Shown in pieces: positions 23,810 to 31,934 of a stretch of DNA of 64,000 bases. The notes below the pieces were generated by a model. It was not told where the DNA came from, did not search any database, and saw only the letters and a list, made by a program, of their open reading frames with translations. This DNA is from a virus. Position 1 is the stretch's first letter; each line of letters begins with the position of its first letter. The stretch is from IMG/VR virus record IMGVR_UViG_3300011113_000675, positions 62,001 to 126,000 of that record; one strand, given 5' to 3'. The translations under genes and the position numbers were made by a program.

Positions 23810-24490
23810 ATGAACATCGGACAAGAATTTCAAAACTATTACGTAAAACATTTGGGTAAGGGGTCCTTGGACCTTCACAATTTCTCAAGTCAAATTCAAT
23901 CATCAATGACTCCTTATATTCTTGAAGAACGAGAAATGAGAGCAACTCAAATCGATATCTTCTCAAGATTGATGAGAGACAGAATTATTTGGGTGGCTGG
24001 TCCTGTGGATGATAGAATGTCCACTATTGTACAAGCACAGTTAATGTTTATGGACAATGTTGATAAGACGGACATTACAATGCACATTGATAGTCCAGGT
24101 GGAAGTGTGAAGTCAGGATTGTCTATGGTTGATGTAATGAACTACATTGCTTGTGATATCAGAACTGTAAACACGGGTATGGCGGCATCTATGGGTTCCG
24201 TATTGTTGGGGGCAGGAACCAAAGGAAAGAGAAGTTCATTAAGATTTTCGAGAACGATGTTACACCAATCTTCTGGAGGATTCGGAGGAAATATTCAGGA
24301 TGCTGAAATCAGTATGAAAGAATGGCATAAATTGAATGACATTCTATTTAATCTTCTTGGTGAGTACTGTGGAAAAGACCCTGAACAAGTTAAGTTAGAC
24401 GCTACCCGAGATTTGTGGTTAGATAGTGAACAAGCTCTCGAATATGGAATTATTGACGAGATTGTTAAAACGAAAAAGAGGGGTAAATAA
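23810..24490 (+). CDS. clpP: ClpP-type serine protease
   Basis: 226 residues from the ATG at 23810. The catalytic triad is S127 (GMAASMG), H152 (LHQSSGG) and D201 (TRDLWLDSEQALEYG). FSRLMRDRIIW and HIDSPGGSV are typical of ClpP, and there is no prohead-protease feature. The protein forms a 14-subunit chamber fed by an AAA+ partner; the phage ClpC-like ATPase at 2921 has a matching IGF loop. It may process virion proteins or degrade host proteins. The N-terminus is longer than in E. coli ClpP and may act as a propeptide. Confidence 0.9.
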   Translation: MNIGQEFQNYYVKHLGKGSLDLHNFSSQIQSSMTPYILEEREMRATQIDIFSRLMRDRIIWVAGPVDDRMSTIVQAQLMFMDNVDKTDITMHIDSPGGSVKSGLSMVDVMNYIACDIRTVNTGMAASMGSVLLGAGTKGKRSSLRFSRTMLHQSSGGFGGNIQDAEISMKEWHKLNDILFNLLGEYCGKDPEQVKLDATRDLWLDSEQALEYGIIDEIVKTKKRGK

Positions 24491-24506
24491 CCCCTCTTTT
24501 TTTTTA
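24475..24506 (+). terminator. Terminator after clpP
   Basis: Stem GAGGGGT/ACCCCTC that includes the clpP stop codon, followed by nine T. Confidence 0.75.
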
Positions 24507-24571
24507 GACTTAGAACACCCCCTTTTCTTTTTGTTCGTCAGTTTATCACAAAATAATTTTACTTATTTTGG

Positions 24572-25240
24572 CTACGGTGTGAATAATCCTCCATCCACAT
24601 CAGGTTTCAATTTGTCATAAACTTTAGACGCCTTTTCACTCATTTTACTAAATAAATCACATACTATATCACTAATTTTTCTTTCCACATTTTCCACAAA
24701 CGTTTGGTCTTTGACTGCATCCGCTAAAGCACTATTCAAGAATTTTGATTCAATCGTATTGGGCCCACTTTGTCCCATAATTCTTTCATGTACCGCCTTG
24801 GATAAAGATTCTGCAACTAACTTGGATAACTCATCACAACTTCTCAATGATTGAGCAAACTTCGTTGGATCTGAAGACAATGAGGACTTTAAAGATTCTT
24901 TGAAATAATCCGCTAATTCCAATGATTTCATCAGCGAATCGACCAACGGTCCAATGATTGTTTGAAAAACTCCTGTCATCCCGTCTCCGAAAATTTTACC
25001 TATAAAGTCTTTCAATTGTTCGTTCAATAAATTTATTTCTTCTAAGTAATTTATTTCGTAAACAAGTTTGTAGGCGATTTTTTCTTGTTTCGATTTTGTC
25101 AAATAACCGAAATTTTTGATATTATATTCAGATTCAAAAATCATAAGAATCCTATTCTTCACCAAACTTTGTTCGATCAAGAGTTTTTCTTTTCTTTCTT
25201 TTGTTTCTAAGATTGCTTTTTTTATTTTTATTTCTAACAT
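24572..25240 (-). CDS. Helical virion-type protein
   Basis: 222 residues, helical, with an N-terminal segment (LEIKIKKAILETKERKEKLL, then IEQ) reminiscent of the tag seen in other late proteins. The central part is rich in S, L and K (DYFKESLKSSLSSDPTKF). It follows the peptidoglycan-binding gene by 8 nt and has no promoter of its own. Function unknown. Confidence 0.6.
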   Translation of the reverse strand: MLEIKIKKAILETKERKEKLLIEQSLVKNRILMIFESEYNIKNFGYLTKSKQEKIAYKLVYEINYLEEINLLNEQLKDFIGKIFGDGMTGVFQTIIGPLVDSLMKSLELADYFKESLKSSLSSDPTKFAQSLRSCDELSKLVAESLSKAVHERIMGQSGPNTIESKFLNSALADAVKDQTFVENVERKISDIVCDLFSKMSEKASKVYDKLKPDVDGGLFTP

Positions 25241-25248
25241 GAGTGTAA

Positions 25249-26517
25249 TTACTTAATTCTCCATATTGAATCCGGTCCTTGTGTTAATGGTCCTCCCGCC
25301 ACACGACCTGATAAAACATCTAACATATTATCAATATTTCGACCACCTCTTCCTAATACACCAAATTTTCCATAGTGCTGGTCTTTACAAGCCTGAACAA
25401 TTCTTCTTGCTTGTGCAATTGTTGTAGGGTCAACGACGATACTATTCTTTTGTTGGAATGATGTGTAAAAATCTCTGATATTTTTTCTACAAACTGATTT
25501 ATCAATCGATTGGTTATCTAAAATATCACTTAAAATACTATCTCGTCTTCTAAGTGTGGATTGTTGATTAGGATCGGAGTATCCTGCCGCTGGCCCAATT
25601 TGCGTTGGTTCTGTAACAGGTTCATCTGTTTGTGTTTGTTGGGTGACAGGTTGGGCTTCTTGTGCCGCAGGTTGTGTTTCTTTTTGGTTGAGTATCTGTG
25701 AAAAGAATTCTTCGGAATTTCTACTCTCGAAATTTAGCTCCCCAATACTACTTTTCATTGTAAAGTTTGAATCTCCATCACAACTCCATTCACCGTTGTC
25801 AGTGAAAACTCCATTTGTGAACTGTTTCCAAGTTTTCTTCCCATCTGCCCAACTGTTAAATCTCCAAATCAGGTTTGTTATTTTAAATATTACTTCAAAT
25901 TCATTTTTACCCTCTATGGTATTTTGTAAGTGGCTAAAGCTCGAATAAAGATACTTGTTCGCTCGAAAAAAAGTTTGAATACATGAGAATATGTCATCAG
26001 GTTGAGTTTGTTGTGTGACAGGCTGTGTTCCTTTTGAGATTTGTCCAAATTCCTTTGGTGCTAAACGTAACTGCGAATCCGAAGTTTTTACTTTACTTTG
26101 AACTGGATTAGCCGCAACCCTCATTTTTTCATCTGATTTTTTGAGTAATGCTTTGATGGTCTCAGGTCCAACTATACCATCCTTCTTCAATGGTTCCCCC
26201 TCATCATTTTTATTTTCTGATTGAAATTTTTCAACTTGTGCTTTAGTTAAACTACCAAAATCATCATCAACCTCACCTGATTTACTAATATTTGTATATC
26301 CCGCAGAAATCAACAACTCCTGTATTTTACCCACAATTGGACCTTTCATTCCAGATTTAACAACAGATTTACCATTTTTTATATCATCAATTGTCAAGTC
26401 TGTCGTTTGTTCCAAAACTAAAGTCTTATTTTCAGTCAAGGTTTTAGACAAATCATACTTCATCATCAACTTTACTCTCTCTAATGCTTCTTGGGGGTTA
26501 TATTTCGCCTTAACCAT
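25249..26517 (-). CDS. Peptidoglycan-binding virion-type protein
   Basis: 422 residues. The N-terminus has the late-protein helix (EALERVKLMMKYDL ... LVLEQTT). A PG_binding_1 domain (about 57-130: GPIVGKIQELLISAGY, DDDFGSLTKAQVEKFQ, KDGIVGPETIKALL) follows, then Gln/Thr/Pro linkers around a 75-residue module ending GEWSCDGDSNFTM that recurs in the 53659-54360 protein. The box at 26535-26541 marks it as late. Likely a component that contacts cell-wall peptidoglycan during entry. Confidence 0.75.
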   Translation of the reverse strand: MVKAKYNPQEALERVKLMMKYDLSKTLTENKTLVLEQTTDLTIDDIKNGKSVVKSGMKGPIVGKIQELLISAGYTNISKSGEVDDDFGSLTKAQVEKFQSENKNDEGEPLKKDGIVGPETIKALLKKSDEKMRVAANPVQSKVKTSDSQLRLAPKEFGQISKGTQPVTQQTQPDDIFSCIQTFFRANKYLYSSFSHLQNTIEGKNEFEVIFKITNLIWRFNSWADGKKTWKQFTNGVFTDNGEWSCDGDSNFTMKSSIGELNFESRNSEEFFSQILNQKETQPAAQEAQPVTQQTQTDEPVTEPTQIGPAAGYSDPNQQSTLRRRDSILSDILDNQSIDKSVCRKNIRDFYTSFQQKNSIVVDPTTIAQARRIVQACKDQHYGKFGVLGRGGRNIDNMLDVLSGRVAGGPLTQGPDSIWRIK

Positions 26518-26549
26518 ATTTACTAATTTATATTATAAATACACGTAAT

Positions 26550-26795
26550 TTACCAAATTTGATTTGCGGCTCCTCTTGTAAGACCTGTTTCCCATTTTTC
26601 GCCAGATGCACCTAATCTATTCGCTTTACCTCTTGTAATTGTATATGAGTCAGACCATTTTGGGACTTTTCCTCCACCACCTCCTGAAGATGCCGGAGCA
26701 GCCCCAGCATCATCTTGTTCACCCATTTCATCTTTAGTTCCCATTTGAGAATACTTAGAAAAAAAATCTATAAGGAAGTCAACGTCTAAAATCAT
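26550..26795 (-). CDS. Small Gly-rich late protein
   Basis: 81 residues: a hydrophobic/acidic N-terminal helix, a Gly/Ala/Ser linker (AAPASSGGGGGKVP), and a basic C-terminal block SDSYTITRGKANRLG ... GLTRGAANQIW. The TATTTAT box at 26800-26806 ends 4 nt before the ATG. The architecture suggests a small structural or linker protein. Confidence 0.6.
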   Translation of the reverse strand: MILDVDFLIDFFSKYSQMGTKDEMGEQDDAGAAPASSGGGGGKVPKWSDSYTITRGKANRLGASGEKWETGLTRGAANQIW

Positions 26796-26843
26796 ACTAA
26801 TAAATATTTGTTTAATTAGAAATTTTTTTTTACTCTTTGAAAG

Positions 26844-27374
26844 ATGAAAAAGATTATACCTCTAATTCTTTTATTTTTAACCTCTTGTCAATTCTACGTC
26901 ACCGAAATTAAGGATGTTACGTTGAGTGGAAAGTATGTTGTTTCCAAATTGGAAATTACAAATGTTGACCAAAATCAAACTAAAGACCAAATTTACTTAG
27001 TGGGAGACACGTACGTAAATCAAAATCTCCCCCATCCATTCAATAACATCAAGATTAACAATTTTTACATACACTTTGACTATTCTACAGTCAAAATGGA
27101 TTTCCTCGGGTCAACAAAGTCAGGTGAAGATATTTGGAGATATGGTGTCAATCCTGATGAAATTTTTTATAACATATTTGGAACGACTCCATTCCACTCT
27201 GGGTACCTTCAATACGACTACACATCAAAAGATGGAAGCCACGTTTTGTTAACATTTATGATCGAAGATGACGGTTTTGAAACACTTCAACTAAAATCCT
27301 CAGGAGCTTGGTTTGGTGGTAAATTTGGTCAAAAACAAGTTATGACAATTCAATTAACTCGAGTTGGTCCTTAA
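26844..27374 (+). CDS. Lipoprotein, unknown
   Basis: 176 residues with a lipoprotein signal (MKKIIPLILLFLTSC). The mature part is beta-rich with a lipocalin-like repeating strand pattern (LSGKYVVSKLEI, MTIQLTRVGP) but no certain family. The stop overlaps the convergent acidic gene. A CTTTG box 4 nt before the ATG resembles the leaderless host-type promoters. Confidence 0.65.
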   Translation: MKKIIPLILLFLTSCQFYVTEIKDVTLSGKYVVSKLEITNVDQNQTKDQIYLVGDTYVNQNLPHPFNNIKINNFYIHFDYSTVKMDFLGSTKSGEDIWRYGVNPDEIFYNIFGTTPFHSGYLQYDYTSKDGSHVLLTFMIEDDGFETLQLKSSGAWFGGKFGQKQVMTIQLTRVGP

Positions 27375-27673
27375 TAGAATTCAGGTTGTGGGATTGAATC
27401 GGGATTAACGATATAATATTCATTCAGAAAGGACATCAACTCCTCTTCATCCAACTCTACTTTTTCTTCATCATCATAAGAATCCTCTTCAATTTCATCA
27501 TCGAAAAAATCAAAAGATTCCGTGATTAAATCGAAACCATAACTCTCGACAATGTTGTAATCGATAACGTCGATTCTAACGACATCTTCTTCGTCTTCAA
27601 TAGTTCTGAACGAAACTTCCAAAAGGTTTTTCTCACCGTTAAAGTAGTAAGAGACGATTTCTTTTATTTCCAT
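27371..27673 (-). CDS. Acidic protein, unknown
   Basis: Start at 27673 (MEIKEIVSYYFNGEK). 100 residues, with a long Asp/Glu-rich stretch (FFDDEIEEDSYDDEE). No family recognised; acidic phage proteins of this kind can mimic DNA, but nothing here supports that specifically. Confidence 0.55.
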   Translation of the reverse strand: MEIKEIVSYYFNGEKNLLEVSFRTIEDEEDVVRIDVIDYNIVESYGFDLITESFDFFDDEIEEDSYDDEEKVELDEEELMSFLNEYYIVNPDSIPQPEFY

Positions 27674-27739
27674 ATGACAACAATTTATTAACAAATATTA
27701 GAAAATATATGAAAAGTCATATATTTGTTGGAATTAAAT

Positions 27740-27766
27740 AAAAAACCCCATATTTCTATGGGGTTG
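27740..27766 (-). terminator. Terminator after the large acidic gene
   Basis: Stem CCCCATA/TATGGGG with a T-run on the minus strand. Confidence 0.7.
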
Positions 27767-27812
27767 AAACTCATCTGAGTCGGTCCTACGAGACTATCGT
27801 AGGAGGGGTAAT

Positions 27813-29267
27813 TTATTTTATCACTTTCATTCTATTCATCATTTCCACAATTTTGTTTTTTTGATTGTGGAAGGATTCTTGTAAATCTTCATCCATTTCA
27901 AATTCTTCCTCTTCTTCAACTTCCTCTTCATTGTAACTTGACCTTTGATATGGTCCTGCACTACCAGGTCCTTTGGAATCAAAGTCATATGGAGGGTCCA
28001 TTTCACCATAAATTCCTTGAGAACCTGATACATCAACTTCATCTATTTCATCGGCAAATGCTGATTCCATGAACATAAAGTCCTCTTCTTCTTCCTCTTC
28101 TTGTCCTCCGCATTCTTCGTAATAACCAGTAATTAAATCTTCTCCGAACCAATCTTTACAGATGTCATGTAATTCATCAAACATCTCATCACCTTCAGGA
28201 TTTTGTCCCGTTTCTGCAAAGAAATTATCGATTGCCGAAGAAATTATATTGTCAGCATATTCAAATTCATCACTGAAATCATTACACATATCCCATTGAG
28301 TTTTTTCAAATTCAATGAAAGTCAACAAGTTGTCATAAGTTATCCCTCTTCTTCTGAATCTAATCATGTTCTCAGGTGCTTGCTCTTCCATTTCTCCCTC
28401 GGTTGGATATACTTCATCAGGACCGTCACTTATAAAGTCATATGCTGGTTTGATGTTACTAATATCCATGTCGGGAGCATTACCACCTCCTGTATAACCT
28501 TGTTCATCGATAGTTTCCATCCCCTTCAACAAATCTTTGTCGATAAGACCAACTTTTATTAAACGGTTCAATAAAGTTTTTCTAGGAAGTTTTCTCAAAT
28601 ATCTAATTACAATCGGCGGGATATCTTCCCCATATTGACCGAATAAATTATTCAAGATTTCATTTTCTTTTGGAGATGGGATAAATGAAGCTCTCGATCT
28701 TGATGCTTTCATCCCTCTCGGACCTTTCTCATAAGGCATATCATCCATGAATTGTTCGTCCATTTCTTCACCAGCTTGTAAGTCCTCGAATCCATCATCT
28801 TCATTGTCAGGATCTTCGTATTCACCTTCTGATTTTATTTTTTTCATGTGGTGCATTTTTTCAAAAGTATCTACACTATTAGATGGTCCTTCGATGTAAT
28901 CAAATCCTGCAGATGGGTTCAAATCTTCTTCATCATAGATATCATCTAATTTGCCAACACCTTCTTCCATTTCTCTGCCACCACATTGTTCACATATACC
29001 TTCAGCCATTCGACCTCCGCATTGTTCACACATTTCTTTTTCTTCAACTTGTTCGTTGATTCCCATATTTGTATATTTCTTAACCTCACCTTTGTTGTTA
29101 ACAACCATTCCGTCTTTGTCACCAGCGAAATCGTAGGTATATAAAGGTTGAGTGTTTGAAACCTGTGGTTGCATGGTTTGGTATCCATTATACAAACTCT
29201 TGTGTTGGTCCAAAATATTTTGTTTCTCTGTTGCAGATAATTGACCTAATCCAAAGTATCCTCTCAT
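27813..29267 (-). CDS. Large acidic zinc-ribbon protein, virion-type
   Basis: 484 residues, strongly acidic. Two CxxCGG zinc knuckles lie near 80-100 (CEQCGGRMAEGICEQCGG). Short peptides of the form [YF]D[FY]-x-x-x-GP recur (FDYIEGPSNS, YDFISDGPDE, YDFDSKGPGS). A domain in the last third (DFSDEFEYADNIISSAIDNF ... WFGEDL ... YEECGG) is homologous to one in the protein at 57713-60166. The box at 29285-29291 marks it as late. Acidity and abundance of repeats would suit a prohead-core or scaffold role, which is inference. Confidence 0.7.
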   Translation of the reverse strand: MRGYFGLGQLSATEKQNILDQHKSLYNGYQTMQPQVSNTQPLYTYDFAGDKDGMVVNNKGEVKKYTNMGINEQVEEKEMCEQCGGRMAEGICEQCGGREMEEGVGKLDDIYDEEDLNPSAGFDYIEGPSNSVDTFEKMHHMKKIKSEGEYEDPDNEDDGFEDLQAGEEMDEQFMDDMPYEKGPRGMKASRSRASFIPSPKENEILNNLFGQYGEDIPPIVIRYLRKLPRKTLLNRLIKVGLIDKDLLKGMETIDEQGYTGGGNAPDMDISNIKPAYDFISDGPDEVYPTEGEMEEQAPENMIRFRRRGITYDNLLTFIEFEKTQWDMCNDFSDEFEYADNIISSAIDNFFAETGQNPEGDEMFDELHDICKDWFGEDLITGYYEECGGQEEEEEEDFMFMESAFADEIDEVDVSGSQGIYGEMDPPYDFDSKGPGSAGPYQRSSYNEEEVEEEEEFEMDEDLQESFHNQKNKIVEMMNRMKVIK

Positions 29268-29438
29268 AACTATTAGTTTTATTAATAAATACTTTTATTT
29301 CTTTGTTTTTTCATTTGACATTATTTCAGATAAATTTTATTATTGTATTACACAAGTGAGTTTCATATTTTCATCCGATAGTATCTTGGTAATTTATTTA
29401 TCGCCTCAATTTATGGGCTCACTTGTTACTTCTCTACT

Positions 29439-29693
29439 ATGACAATCAACAACTACGATATCGACGAATACGCTGAAGGTGCCATCATTTTGGATGGACT
29501 AGATGAAGCCATAATTGGAATTGTCGAAGAGTTCGGAAACGGACCTCGAATCCTATATTCAAAAAACAAAATCCTCAACATTCTCTGTGAAAGAGATTCA
29601 ATGACTCATTCTGAGGCAGAAGAGTTTTACGACTACAATATCATCGGTTTATACGCTGGAGAACAAAACCCGATATTTTTGGTTTCCGAGTAA
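29439..29693 (+). CDS. Conserved phage protein
   Basis: 84 residues of a type frequent in large myophages: ILDGLDEAIIGIVEEFGNGP, RILYSKNKILNIL and AEEFYDYNIIGLYAGEQNPIF. Function unknown. A TATTTAT box at 29395-29401 may drive it. It opens the plus-strand operon ending at 34146. Confidence 0.7.
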   Translation: MTINNYDIDEYAEGAIILDGLDEAIIGIVEEFGNGPRILYSKNKILNILCERDSMTHSEAEEFYDYNIIGLYAGEQNPIFLVSE

Positions 29694-29723
29694 TTTTTTA
29701 TTATCATTGTAAAAAACAAAAAA

Positions 29724-29912
29724 ATGTATTGGAAAGTCAACTACGGTAAATTTGTAACATTTACAGGAAGGTATTGGATAATACCTTGTATATCAATTTG
29801 GTATGATAGATACTATTTTCTTGAAACAGGAATTGAAACTCCTGCTTTCGGGTTTCAGATTAGCTTTCTCAATTTTGCTTACGGAATAAGAATACAAAAA
29901 CAATACTATTAA
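29724..29912 (+). CDS. Small aromatic-rich protein
   Basis: 62 residues, rich in W, Y and F, with two short hydrophobic stretches. Possibly membrane-associated; no family recognised. Confidence 0.5.
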   Translation: MYWKVNYGKFVTFTGRYWIIPCISIWYDRYYFLETGIETPAFGFQISFLNFAYGIRIQKQYY

Positions 29913-29916
29913 AACT

Positions 29917-30087
29917 ATGAAAAAGAAAATATTTCAAGGTATCGCCTTAATTGGAGTGTTTACTTTAGGTATGTACACTGCAAGTCAATTTGTGTTTGGT
30001 ACCCCAGTGGATACCCATAGATGGTTAATAACTACCCTAGCGATTGTACTGCTTTTGTCATTCGCCGACGAGAAAGAAAAAGAATAA
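29917..30087 (+). CDS. Small two-helix membrane protein
   Basis: A 56-residue frame, MKKKIFQGIALIGVFTLG to DEKEKE, with two hydrophobic helices and a charged C-terminus. It fits the tight spacing of the operon (4 nt from each neighbour). Function unknown. Confidence 0.55.
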   Translation: MKKKIFQGIALIGVFTLGMYTASQFVFGTPVDTHRWLITTLAIVLLLSFADEKEKE

Positions 30088-30090
30088 TGT

Positions 30091-30318
30091 ATGAAACTAT
30101 TTTGTAAAATTGGGCTTCATTATTGGAAAACCAAAAAGGAAAAACATGAAGTAATTGACCACCCAAAAGGTAGAAAAGACATAAGGGTTAATGTCCGAGA
30201 ATGTAAACTCTGTGGTGATAGACAATATTATTCTCTACCAGATAAGAATGATTTACGGACATGGAAACCATGTCCATTCAAAAAAACCGATAAAATAACA
30301 TTAAATCAAATTAAATAA
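30091..30318 (+). CDS. Small zinc-binding protein
   Basis: 75 residues with a first cysteine and GLHYW, then ECKLCGDRQYY: the C-x-GxHxW ... C-x-x-CG pattern of DUF1660-like prophage proteins. Probably binds one zinc. Function unknown. Confidence 0.6.
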   Translation: MKLFCKIGLHYWKTKKEKHEVIDHPKGRKDIRVNVRECKLCGDRQYYSLPDKNDLRTWKPCPFKKTDKITLNQIK

Positions 30319-30319
30319 T

Positions 30320-30541
30320 ATGCAAACATTAGTATTCAACACCAAAACCAAAAACGTAACAGTCTACTCAGACAAACCTGGATCGACAATGATTTCCAAC
30401 TTTTCAGACGTTCCGACTGTAAAAGTTATGGAATCTTATTATGAAGTGATGCAAAAACAAACCGATGACACTGGAATTGAAAATCGTATTCCTGTTGCAA
30501 GATTTCCAATTGCAAACACAAATATGTTAATCCAAAGTTAA
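30320..30541 (+). CDS. Small conserved phage protein
   Basis: 73 residues, beta-rich start (TLVFNTKTKNVTVYS) and VPTVKVMESYYEVMQK. Spaced 1 nt from the upstream stop. No family recognised. Confidence 0.55.
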   Translation: MQTLVFNTKTKNVTVYSDKPGSTMISNFSDVPTVKVMESYYEVMQKQTDDTGIENRIPVARFPIANTNMLIQS

Positions 30542-30545
30542 ACAC

Positions 30546-30746
30546 ATGAAACCCAACTTAGAGAAAATATTGAGTAAATACATTGTTCACACCGGATTTT
30601 TTGACAGAGATTCGGTGGAAAAATGTATGGAAAAATCTTATGATTTGGGGATTAAAGAATTTTTGAATTGGTTATCAAAACAAGGACATTTGTCAGACAA
30701 CATAAATTACATTATAGAGGAATGGAATAGTCAAAATAAAAAATGA
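30546..30746 (+). CDS. Small helical protein
   Basis: 66 residues, helical, with no recognised motif. The stop overlaps the next start (ATGA). Confidence 0.5.
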   Translation: MKPNLEKILSKYIVHTGFFDRDSVEKCMEKSYDLGIKEFLNWLSKQGHLSDNINYIIEEWNSQNKK

Positions 30747-31072
30747 AATATTATTTTTTGGTTTTGGTGTTTCAAATTATGTTCAATATCTTTAAGGTGT
30801 TGGAAATAAAATACACCTATGAGAATAAGTTAGGTCTCTTACTGTATAACTCCGTCTACATCAATTTGGTTGCACTGGCATCAGTATATTGGTCTTTGGA
30901 CAGATTATTTGAAGGTGATTGGTGGATTATACCATTTTATCTTGCAGGAAGCGTAATTGGGAAATGGATTGCCATGCGTCATATTGAAAACATCAGATAC
31001 AAAATATTCAAATTATTCGGGAAAAAAATTAGTAAGTTGCAACATAAATTTTCAAATCGAGATGAAGACTAA
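30743..31072 (+). CDS. Membrane protein, unknown
   Basis: 109 residues with about three hydrophobic helices, an aromatic loop (GDWWIIPFY) and a basic C-terminus. The end overlaps the following gene by 11 nt. Confidence 0.55.
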   Translation: MKYYFLVLVFQIMFNIFKVLEIKYTYENKLGLLLYNSVYINLVALASVYWSLDRLFEGDWWIIPFYLAGSVIGKWIAMRHIENIRYKIFKLFGKKISKLQHKFSNRDED

Positions 31073-31688
31073 CATAGAAAGTACGTTTGAATTCAAGGAC
31101 AATAGACCTTTCAAAGAAAAGACATTGGATTTTCTTCAAAGTCTTATGTTTTGGAAGGGAAGAAAAAAAGGAATGATTTTTACCCGAGATATTTCTTTCG
31201 ACGAAATCCGTGCAGTTTTTTTCCCAAAAAATTTTTACGAAAAGTATCATTATTTAGGATCAGTTCCTTACCGAGAAGATGGAAAATTGTTTAAAGCATT
31301 GTATCCTTTAGTTCTTGCAATGGATTATGAGGCAAAACCGAAATGGTGTCCAAGATGGGTTCTTCGTTTTCTACACTTATTCGGTTCTGATAACTCCATT
31401 GTAAGAGTTCGTAATTTCACTTTACATAATTGGGAGAAAAAACTTACAAAAGGAATGATGATTTGGGATTACAAAACCAAGTGGACCGACTATGATTTGA
31501 GAATTTCAATAAACGCTCCAAAGCATCTACAGGATTTGGCGGATTACATCGAAGATGGATATTATTCTAAGGGGAGACAAGAAGAATTAGTGGGGCAAAT
31601 CAAAGCTATCGATCCTGAGGCAAAAATAGTTTGGGGCAGTGTGGATAGATTAGTTGACCAATTAAATAAATTGAGAGATACTAAATAA
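31062..31688 (+). CDS. Conserved protein, unknown
   Basis: 208 residues from the ATG at 31062; the frame extends upstream to 30957 but only inside the previous gene. Trp-rich centre (WCPRWVLRFLHLFG) and a C-terminal alpha/beta segment. No signal or motif recognised. Confidence 0.55.
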   Translation: MKTNIESTFEFKDNRPFKEKTLDFLQSLMFWKGRKKGMIFTRDISFDEIRAVFFPKNFYEKYHYLGSVPYREDGKLFKALYPLVLAMDYEAKPKWCPRWVLRFLHLFGSDNSIVRVRNFTLHNWEKKLTKGMMIWDYKTKWTDYDLRISINAPKHLQDLADYIEDGYYSKGRQEELVGQIKAIDPEAKIVWGSVDRLVDQLNKLRDTK

Positions 31689-31696
31689 TTAATGAC

Positions 31697-31852
31697 ATGA
31701 CAACAACATTAATATTTTTAATCATTTGTATAACCCTATTTCCTGTGACATGGCTTTGGATTAAACGAATTGATTATATGCATAAAAATCATCCTGACTA
31801 CAAAGGTGAAGATTTATTTGACGAAAATGAAAAAGACAATTTCAAAAATTAA
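31697..31852 (+). CDS. Small single-pass membrane protein
   Basis: A 51-residue frame with one N-terminal hydrophobic helix (LIFLIICITLFPVTWLW) and a charged tail. It follows the upstream stop by 8 nt. Confidence 0.5.
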   Translation: MTTTLIFLIICITLFPVTWLWIKRIDYMHKNHPDYKGEDLFDENEKDNFKN

Positions 31853-31934
31853 GACAGTGCTTAAAGACATTTGGTTAGGATTTACATTATCAAATGAATT
31901 TAGAAATAACCATCAACAATGGCCCAAAATTTAG
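31827..31934 (+). CDS. Possible tiny overlapping gene
   Basis: A 35-residue frame MKKTISKIKTVLKDIWLGF... overlapping the previous gene by 26 nt. Short and unsupported by homology. If real, thymidylate synthase would start at 31937, directly after its stop. Confidence 0.3.
   Translation: MKKTISKIKTVLKDIWLGFTLSNEFRNNHQQWPKI

Noticed and set aside
28203-28562. Plus-strand frame of 119 codons within the acidic zinc-ribbon gene
   Set aside because: Antisense shadow of an acidic coding region; no start signal.
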